The notes under the pieces: generated by a model | What the model saw: only the letters and a program-made list of their open reading frames with translations | Database searches by the model: none | What the model was told of the DNA's origin: nothing | Translations under genes and position numbers: made by a program | Part shown: piece by piece, positions 56,092 through 64,000 of the stretch | Position numbering within the stretch: the first letter of the stretch is position 1 | Layout of the letters: each line of letters opens with the position of its first letter | From: Aphanomyces cochlioides | Lineage: Eukaryota; Oomycota; Saprolegniomycetes; Saprolegniales; Verrucalvaceae | Direction: 5' to 3' | Length of the DNA: 64,000 nucleotides | NCBI GenBank assembly: GCA_019828595.1 | Contig: JAHQRK010000002.1 | Location: forward strand, 1,426,001-1,490,000

Positions 56092-57369
56092 TTAACAAAT
56101 TGTGTATTCGTGTATTGTCATTGTCGAGTCGCATGACGCTGTGTAGAGATGACATTCGTCGATGTCAACGCTTGGGACTTGCTTGAAATGGACTGCGAGG
56201 TCCCGCAGCTTCTGAAGCGATCGATTCTGCTTCTCTCCCAAGACATTCCATAAGGACACAGTAGAATCATTCGATGAAGTCACGACCAAGTCGTCGCATG
56301 TCTGGAGAAAGGTTCAACGCGGTCAAGGGGAAAAATCAATACCGCAATCGATCTAACGGCTGCCTTGTGGACTGGTATGTCCATTAGTGGAGTGCTCGTC
56401 AGGCCAGTGGCATCCCATGCCTTGAGCCTTCCGTCTTTGCTCACAGACATGACCATACACTAGAGCAAGGTGGATGAAGTCAATTTTGAGCAAAATTTAC
56501 CTCAGAAAAGGAAGTGATGTCCATGACAGCTTGATTGTGTCCTTGGAGTAGCGTCAGAGGAGCATGCAGAGACCGGTCGTCCCAGATTTCTACGTGCTTG
56601 ACACCTCCGACATAGAGCAAGTGATTGTGTTTATGCAATGCAGAAATGCATGGCGTAATGCACTGTGTACGACCAGTCATGGTATTCGACGATGCATTGC
56701 TCCATTGGATCAAGTGGCCAGTTAATGAACCTGTCCAAACACTTTCCTTCTCGATAGCCATGCATAGCAAACGATCAGCATTGGCACATAACTCACGAGA
56801 ACAGACAGCCAGTTCGACATCCCAGCTTCTAATCGTGCCATCGAATGATGCTGAGAAGAGCTCAGAGGTGTTTGAACCCCAGGCAAGGGACCAAACCGCA
56901 TTCTAATCTCATGTCAAATGATCAAAAAACAGGAAAAGACCTCGTGGCCCGACAGTGTGCAAAGAGGAGGACAATAGGGTGTTCTCATAGTGGGTTTACG
57001 CCACAGCTTGATGGTACGATCGAACGAGCAAGTTGCAAAGAGGTTGTTGAACGGTCCAGCAGACTTTTGGGCTGTGATGTAGTTGACTGCATCAGTGTGT
57101 GCATCTTGCGCAAGAATGCAGTGTGCAGTGCCTTTTTTCCATGCATGCTGAAGACCGGCTTTGTAGAGATAGACATGCTTCCATGTTTGACAGTGCTGCA
57201 ATCCAAGGCTCGAGAGAGGAAAAAGTCGAGCATATAGTGGCTGCCAAATGTCATTTCGAGCAACCAAGGATCTAAAGCGCTCACACGTTTGCTCTATACA
57301 CAGAAGATCTGTTGGACAGAGGTAGTCGATAATTAGGAGAGCAATGTCAGTGGATATGCGGTCAATCAT
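56092..57369 (-). CDS. F-box and WD40 repeat protein
   Basis: Exons 57369-56941, 56902-56501, 56459-56343 and 56301-56092, all phase 0 (385 residues; introns 38-41 nt). The F-box is at residues 1-45 (DIALLIIDYLCPTDLLCIEQ). WD40 repeats follow: NLFATCSFDRTIKLWRK, ELFSASFDGTIRSWDVE, SLTGHLIQWSNAS, VMSVSKDGRLKAWDAT and LVVTSSNDSTVSLWNV. F-box/WD proteins act as substrate receptors in SCF ubiquitin ligases; no substrate can be named. The gene converges on acetyl-CoA synthetase with only one base between stop codons. The start at 57369 is the first true ATG in frame. Confidence 0.88.
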
Positions 57370-58147
57370 GGCGTTGGATCGTCGCCACGTTCTTTCTGAA
57401 AATGACGCACTAATTACGAAATCTATTTTGCGCGTTTTACTCAAAATTTCCAAGATCGATTGATTCAATCGACAAAGTCAAATCGATCCAGCAATGACGC
57501 AGTATGACTGTAGAAACAAATAAATGTCTATATTGGGAGGTTTTGAGGAATTTTGGGCTTGTTTTCAGCCAATCAAATCTGTCTCAATTTTGGGGCACAA
57601 AGTTTTGACTGGAGAAAAGCGGCGATGAATAGAAGTATCGACCACATGAATGCTTGATACATAGCCAAGTCACATCCAACAACTTTTGGAAACACCCCAG
57701 TTCCATAAGCATCCCAACCAGAGCATCGCCAGGTTGGTCTACAACGCATAACTCTCCCCTAGCCTATGACGCGAGTGGATGTCGCCAAACAATAGAATGC
57801 ACATGAAGCAGAGGTAAACGGCGTTCATATGCGCATGTTGTTGCATTGCAGAGTCCCGTTCGAGTGTTGCAGGATCTTAATTATCATCAATTCGACCAAA
57901 AAGATTAAAGGGTCGATTCTTGAGTGGCTCTTCACAAAATGCTAAATCAATCGAAATCTGCAAATTTGGCCGGAATTGACAATATGCTTGACCGTTAGGA
58001 AACCTTTGATGGAGGAATTTCGCTATTTAGCACAGATTCCGGATATTCACCGTTATATTAAAGCCCCAAAAAGAGTCGTTTTTTGTCAGTTTGATTGCGT
58101 CCACTGAAAATCCATAGTCTTGCAATATTATGGCGCCACGTCATGAA

Positions 58148-58233
58148 AATGGACTTCACACAAAGCTTGTGTGAGTTTTGACTGATTTCTTAGGCAACCT
58201 TTGGTAATTTTCTTCACACAAGGTCTGTGTGAA
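58148..58233. repeat. Two similar hairpins in tandem
   Basis: CTTCACACAAAGCTTGTGTGAG (about 58150-58171) and CTTCACACAAGGTCTGTGTG (about 58212-58234) can each fold on themselves and are copies of each other. Confidence 0.65.
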
Positions 58234-58311
58234 GTATGCTTTGTGTTGTGTAGGACAGCCGCTGTCCTCTCAGGTGTCCACAGTTCTCGTGTCTTTTCTA
58301 GTCGTCCCAAG

Positions 58312-58525
58312 TTGTCTCCAATTGTCTCCAGTTGTCCCCAGTTGTCCCCAGTTGTCTCCAGTTGCCCCCACTTGTCTCCAGTTGCCCCCACTTGTCCCCA
58401 TTTTACGCGTTATTCCCAGTTGTCTCTTGCTGTCTCCAGTTCACGTGTTGTCTCTAGTTGTCTCCATTTGGCCCCAGTTGTCCCCAGTTGTCCCCAGTTG
58501 TCTCCCCAGTTGTCTCCAGTTGTCA
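58312..58525. repeat. Minisatellite of ~11-12-nt units (CCAGTTGTCYC type)
   Basis: About 17-20 imperfect units of CCCAGTTGTCTC/CCAGTTGTCCC follow one another, with variants such as CCAGTTGCCCCCACTTGTC. Similar plus- and minus-strand frames across it are products of the repeat, not genes. Confidence 0.9.
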
Positions 58526-59958
58526 CTTGGTGTTTCCAGTCGTCTCCTGGTATTGTAAATCGACACAGTTATAAATTTTGAGCAATTATGACAGATTTGA
58601 ATTCCAAATTCTTAAGTTTAGCGAATCGTCTCTTCCGCACGAGATTTTGAATCTTTTCATTTTGGGTGGCCCACGTCGCCTAGTACTTTAAGTCAATATG
58701 AGCAACACACGGAAATACTTTCGTTCGGTCGATGTGAAGCACCCTGGAGCTTTTACGAAGATGTCACTTGCCAAGTTTTTTGGAGGTGATGGATACACTG
58801 TTTTGCGGTAAAGGTCTTGCTCAGCTTTGTATATGTAGTAAAAGGGATATCCTACTGCACGATAAGATGGAATGTTTTAGCTTTCCTTGTACTATGTCGT
58901 TTGGTACAAGCATAGGCGTGGTGCCAGGGTAATAGATTGTCTTGCCATCTTCTGCAAGTGCAGTGTCGGCGCACAACGTCCACTTCATGTACGCGGCTGG
59001 TGAACGTAGAGGAATTCCCATGACGAACCGTGTATTTTCCAACGTTGCGCGGGTCCTTCATATCTAGAGTTGCTTGGGAGGCCTACATGAAGGTCTTGAT
59101 GGGTAACTTACAATATACTGCCTCGACCACTTGACACTTTGTTCAACCTCGATTTGAGCCTTCACTACGAGACCCAAAGGGCTCTTGCAGTCCGCCTCGT
59201 GCAAGCGCTCCTTGAATTTTGCTTGTAGTTTCGTCATGTATTGAAAATACGCAGGCACTGGATTTGATGAGCGTAGGAGAATACCAAGCCATGAGTGATT
59301 TGGCTCAGACCCATTTGCCGTTTTTACACCATGTGTGGCAAATCCTTCATCATTTATGGCCCAGCTTGCCCAAGATTTCTGCGCTGGCTTGATATTATGC
59401 ATTCGATTCCAAATTGGACTGGGCTGTCGAATCGAATCGACTTGCCAGAATTGACTAACAATCGACTAGCCAATCATATATCAGTATTTTCAATATTTGG
59501 ACCAATCAAATCACCTTAATTATATCCGTGGGGAAAGGCCAAGATGGACGCTGACTCGCGGAAGATACGCGCGGCGTCTTGACACTTCATAACGAGGTTG
59601 TGCTGGGCGTAGAAATCATGCATGACGGTATTCTGGGATGCAGGTACCATTGCTAGGAAGAAATTGTACTTAACTTTGTATACTACACAATATTTCACAT
59701 TAAATTTAGCATAGTCGATTGCTATGCGATTTGGCCAATGAACTGCCAAGTCCACATTTCACTGAAAAGGACAATATTTGATAGGTTATTGTGTGCTCGA
59801 GGCAGAAACGTAAAGCTTCAATTTAAGACAAATGCTTCAGTTTATGACGTATGGATTATAGTCAATGACAATGCGTAAATTCTCGATGCAAAATCCTCTA
59901 TCACTATATACCTGCCTTTTTTAATATATCCATTTGTAAGGACCATTGGAGACCACCC

Positions 59959-61530
59959 ATGGTGCCTGAATGCAAACCACGCGGCCGCAATTCCAGGGAA
60001 GAGCTTCTTAAGGCTGTTGAGCTTGTGCTTACTGGGAAACCTGGTGTTGAAGTCGCCGAAGCCACGAAAATCCCGTATGACACACTAATGCGTAAGGTCC
60101 GTGAAGCACGCAGTGGAGCCATAAAGGAGCCCAAACGAAGGGGGCCTAAAACTTTCCTCCCTCCTAGCTGCGAAGCAGACTTAGTTGCTTGGATTTGCTC
60201 CATGCAAATGGATGGGTATCCTACCGACCGTGCCAGTATATTAATGATTGCCAACCAAATCGCCCGTCGGCTTGACTCGAAGGTAACCTTACAAGGTGGC
60301 TGGTACCACCGATTTATATCACGCCATCCTCAACTCACCTCCCGAACTGCTCAAGTAATTTCTCGTGCTCGAAATTGTGTGTCTCTAGACGAAGTGAACT
60401 TGATGCACGCCTCTCTCACCAAGGCACTTGAAGATCATGATTTTACTGCCAATCGTATATTCAACATGGATGAAACGTCGTTCACATCACGACGAAAATC
60501 AAAAAAAAGTCGTTGCATTAAAAGAATCTCGCAACGTTTGGACAAAAATTTTGGCGACGAATTTCCATCTCTCAGTGGTTGCATGTGGTAGTGCCGATGA
60601 CAAAATGTTGCCTCCTCTGTTTCTTTTCCCAGGCGAGAGAATTGACCGCAGTCTTGGTAGCTGCAGCACTATTCCCGGAGCATCAATTTCCACCTCACCA
60701 AAGGGATTTATGAAGGAGCAACTGTTTGAAAACTGGCTCAGAGTTTATTCCGAGTGTGTCGACGACGAGATACAGCGTCCTGTTTTACTTGTATTTGATG
60801 GTCTATCGTCTCACTACTCCGATGACATAGTTTCTCTATGCGTTGATCTTGGAATTGTCTTGTTTTGTTTGCCCGCAAACGCTACCCACTTGTTCCAGCC
60901 GCTCGATATCTGTGTCTTCAGCGCTTTCAAAACAGCAATAAGACATGGTATCTATGAAGAAATGATCAATGACGGTACTATTTATTGAGATTGGACGTTA
61001 AGCTTATTGATGTCGTAGTTAGTGGAAGTTTGAACTGTATTGGGAAAGATAAAGCATTGAAAATTGCGTCGAGCGCCTGGACCATGAAGATGAAGCCATC
61101 GAATATGATCTCTGGATTTAAAACCTCCGGTATTTGGCCTTTAAACTATGATCGAATGGTGGAAAGATTTAAACTATTCCACGACGGTGGCGTTCCATCG
61201 TCCTACTTAGAAGCTGAATGGATAAAGAGGCGAGATGAAATTCGCCAAGATATTCTATGTCTACCAACAGCGACGAACAAGCGCGCACCCGCAAAGCCGA
61301 AAACCATTGATGTCGCGGGACGAGTACTGACCATGTCGTTGCTTCAGGAGATTGACGAGACAAAGCAACAGCGCGCACTGGCACGTGAAGAAGCAAGAAA
61401 ATTGCGCAGCACACGCGAGAAAAGAGAAAGCGAAAGCCACAGCCTCAAACGGAGTCGTCGATGCAACCACCAGAAAGCACCACCGAGACAGCAACGCACG
61501 AAACAACTCAAGTCTTCGTCATCTAGATAG
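59959..61530 (+). pseudogene. pogo/Tigger-type transposase (CENP-B HTH and DDE_1), two frameshifts
   Basis: An N-terminal pogo-type helix-turn-helix region (REELLKAVELVLTGKPGVEV, PYDTLMRKVREA) is followed by a CENP-B-like HTH (GGWYHRFISRHPQL). The catalytic DDD triad appears in IFNMDETSF, LVFDGLSSHYSDD and THLFQPLDICVFSAFK. The frame changes in a run of eight A near 60503-60510 and again near 60980-60990. The C-terminus has SGIWPLNYDRM and a basic Arg/Lys/Ser tail. It lies inside the MULE sequence in opposite orientation, so it inserted later. Its terminal repeats were not located. Confidence 0.85.
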
Positions 61531-62112
61531 AGTATGTTAACCCAGTCGTTCTTTGATAGCTTACCTGGATTGCGATTTAACTTCTTGTCTTGCTCTCTCG
61601 ACACCTTGCGACTTGCTTTCAAAATGACTACGGTAGTGATTTGATCGGGAGATATTTTTCGCATACTGCTAACATCAATACCATATTAAAATTAATATAT
61701 TTTCTCCTCATAATGAATATTTTCTTTTTCCAAAAGATATGCATTTTCTCATACATTTTCGAAGTGTGATCCCTTTGTCTTAAATTGAAGCGCTCATCTT
61801 CAAGGAGATAAAGCATTCTGTACAAACCAATATTCTCCAAAACAATATAAAACATAGAGCAGTTTATAGAGATGTGTCCTGTCGTTGCGCCACAATTTTC
61901 AGAATTCCGAACACACGTCTTGAAGATGAGGTATGCGATTTCAATGGTGGCGCATCGGCTAGATTTGTCATAAATTGAAGCTTTACGTTAGCTGTCTTCG
62001 ACTTCTCAGTTTGCGCGTCTGCAGCTTGGTAGATGAGTTCTCGGTCGTCATCGCTGACTTTGATTTTTTGATCTCGGATGTTCAAGAAAATAATATTGTC
62101 TTGAACATGCAA
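61531..62112. other. AT-rich spacer between pogo gene and MULE core
   Basis: Short minus-strand frames (61855-61628; 62112-61864 with IKVSDDDRELIYQAADAQTE) are seen without a recognisable family. They may belong to the MULE element or to the pogo 3' end. Confidence 0.35.
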
Positions 62113-63488
62113 TATCTATGCCAGGTATGCGGGTTCCACGGCATTTTGTAAGCCTACGGACAGCCAGCTGATTTTGGAATAGATGAGATTGTACCTTTGC
62201 ATCTGTCAGAGATGAAGAAAAAATCAGGTGGTAATTGCAGACATGACGCCCTTATGTGCTTCATGAACCAAACCCAGTTTTCCTCGTTCTCAGCGGGTAC
62301 GATTGCGAGAGCCACCAATAAATTGCTACCAGAGCCATCTTTCATGCTTCCTGCTAGAAACACACCAGACTTCTTGTAGATGCCTTTGAGGTGTGTTCCA
62401 TCAAGCGAGATTAGTGGCTTCACTTTGCTTGCACAGTTATGAAAGCAGCCTGGGATATAAAAGCATCTTCGAAATGTACCATCAGACCATGTTTCAAACA
62501 CAGAATAACTCCCTAATCACCACATAAATCATCATCGTAACAGTCTCTACCTGGATTATCATGCCCCAAACGAATGAAGTAGTCGTGCAGCTTTCGATAT
62601 CCTTCTACAATTGTTCCAGATATTTGCTTAACAGCCAATTTCTTGATTTTTGACACTGTCGTTGGCTTCAATTCCACACCCAGGAGTAGAGCCTCACGCA
62701 CAATGTCACATGTTACCACTTGTGCATCTTTGCAGGATACATGGGAATCGTACACGTACTGTGCTGCAGTCAGAGCACCTTCGTAGACGTCAAGAGTACG
62801 GTTGCGCTCAACCACTTCAGATCTCGCAGACGTTATGAAGACCAGGTCGTTCAATCGCCTTGGCAGTGTACTGGAGTTGTCGTCATCCGAATTCACATCT
62901 CGCAAGGTGTCACGTTCTTCTCTGGTCATAGGAAGCTCTCTCTTGTCGTACTTCTTCAAATGAAAGAGGTGCGAGTGACGCAGGTCCAACCGAGTGACAC
63001 AAGCCTACATATTCTGTTAAATCGTGCACTCATTTCGACCGATTTCTCTGTTCACATGCATACACGCAGCAATTTTGAAAGGACATCCCACATCAGACTT
63101 GCACGTCCACACTCGGTAGTGTCCATTGCCTGGGACTCGCACTTCGAAGCCACTTCGCAAAGCAAAGAGTCGCACTCGTCGCCCACATTGAACGAGAGAG
63201 GAAAATGGTGTGGTATCTGATTGTAGACCCAAGGACTCAGCCATTCGAATATACCATGATGGTTTTCCACACTGCTGTAAATCGACATGGGGACCGCTAT
63301 AGTTCAAAGTTTCCCTTCTGCGCGCCAAGATTTGCTCGAGGTCCACGAGGTTCGCGTTGTGCGCTCTGTCTCGAACTTTGCCGCCAGAACAGCAAATGAT
63401 TTCGCGCGCACCCACCTGGATAAGTCTAATTATCCGGAAAAGTACTTGGCTCGCGCTATTGCGCATTTGCATTTTCTTCTCCTCCATG

Positions 63489-64000
63489 ACAGAAGGGGGC
63501 GGTGACAGTGGTCCTTCCTTCGGACAGTGGTGTGCCAAAGTAAACGTGAGTGAATACGCGCTTCAAACTTCTGCCACAAGGGATGGCTCACAAGCGTACA
63601 GCTTCCCTTCATGGGATCACGTTGTTTCTGCTATGGAGAAGTTCTTATCGGGAACGAAGTGCTGGATGTCTGCAAGTGGTGCGAAGGCGTCGAAGACTCG
63701 TCACTACCACTTATGGCTAACCGTAGCCGGTGGCCAGATCTTGAACCATGCGACGCCAGGATTACATTCAAACTTCGAGACAATGGGCTCTACGGCTTTG
63801 TTGACGAGGTGTTATTGCATTCCCATGCTCTTCTTCTGGGACAAACTGCGCGAGTGAAACAACGTAGCAAAGAGATCCAAGGCGCAGTGAAGAAACTTCA
63901 CGAAAGGTTGAACACTTTTGAGGTGGCCCAGGAACTGCGTTTTTCAGAACTGCGATTGTTTGTGAGTGATGAGGTGGGTACAAACATTCACACTCTGTGC
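63489..64000 (+). CDS. Uncharacterised gene, cut by the window end
   Basis: Exon 1 starts at the ATG at 63489 (MTEGGGDSGPSFGQWCAKVN) and is joined in phase 0 over a 35-nt GT-AG intron (63549-63583) to GWLTSVQLPFMGSRCFCYGE. The frame then stays open to the window end with LYGFVDEVLLHSHALLLGQT, a Lys-rich helix (VKQRSKEIQGAVKKLHERLN) and ELRFSELRLFVSDEVG. The later part looks like coiled coil. No domain is recognised. A TTATCCGGA motif lies about 55 nt upstream (63429-63438). Confidence 0.6.

Larger units (their letters stand above)
57370..58820. other. Intergenic region with hairpins and a minisatellite
   Basis: No gene is supported. A 37-codon frame (58697-58816, MSNTRKYFRSVDVKHPGAFT) stands alone and could be the remnant of an element end. 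A CCAAT 20-mer shared with 28757 lies near 57563. Confidence 0.45.
58821..63244 (-). pseudogene. MULE transposase, decayed and split by another transposon
   Basis: Fragments of a Mutator-like transposase lie in order on the minus strand. 63244-63017 has the N-terminal region with VWTCKSDVGCPFKIAACM. 62989-62513 is the linker (SKIKKLAVKQISGTIVEGYR). 62501-62154 is the MULE core (LISLDGTHLKGIYKKSGVFL, VALAIVPAENEENWVWFMKH, FFFISDRCKGTISSI). 59755-59516 and 59402-59064 cover the C-terminal region. Near 59020-58900 is a SWIM-type zinc finger (VRRHCTCRRWQDNLLPWHHA) in which the third Cys is replaced by Trp. Frames change between pieces, and a pogo transposon sits between core and C-terminal part, so the gene is dead. 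Confidence 0.75.

Noticed and set aside
58312..58525. CRISPR-like array
   Set aside because: Units are contiguous without unique spacers, in a eukaryotic setting; it is a minisatellite.

Overview
The window looks like a compact eukaryotic genome from an oomycete, most probably of the Saprolegnia/Aphanomyces type. Evidence: dense genes with very short introns (about 35-60 nt, GT-AG, one GC-AG); a BT1 folate-biopterin-type transporter; Cys/His repeat proteins of the oomycete WRKY19-like kind; FYVE-like plus START and CG-1/TIG/ankyrin/IQ architectures; a flagellar protein (CFAP52); and PIF/Harbinger, MULE and pogo transposon remnants. The species call is an inference from gene content. Most genes are split, so open frames alone miss many of them. 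The models here were built by following splice sites and checking codon phase across each junction.

Layout. 1-2 kb: the end of a decayed Harbinger element. 2-4.2 kb: no convincing gene. 4.2-27.8 kb: a gene-rich block holding a BT1-family transporter, CFAP52, NAD(P)HX epimerase, a Cys/His repeat protein, two unknown proteins, tandem peroxisomal enoyl-CoA hydratase/isomerases, tandem MAPEG proteins (the second frameshifted), the PLP synthase glutaminase subunit, a DEAD-box helicase facing a probable mitochondrial ribosomal protein, a CAMTA-like factor, a DEP protein and a GAF protein. 28.5-33.5 kb: an accessory island bounded by a perfect 28-nt inverted pair. It contains a whole Harbinger copy with TIRs and target duplication, and a foldback element with ~290-nt arms that carry a tRNA-like 3' half.

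34-57.4 kb: a kinesin, a second Cys/His repeat protein, glyoxalase I, a bZIP factor, a TPR protein, a FYVE-like/START protein, a protein with two tandem SerK/ParB-like domains, acetyl-CoA synthetase and an F-box/WD40 protein. 57.5-63.3 kb: a hairpin pair, a minisatellite and a MULE transposase broken by an inserted pogo transposon. The window ends inside a new plus-strand gene.

The genes do not form one pathway, but themes recur: acyl-CoA and acetate metabolism (two PTS1 hydratases, acetyl-CoA synthetase), detoxification and metabolite repair (MAPEG, glyoxalase I, NAXE), PLP supply, and calcium- or lipid-linked regulation (CAMTA, START, DEP). A palindromic ATCCGGAT-type motif lies just upstream of several start codons and may be a shared promoter element.
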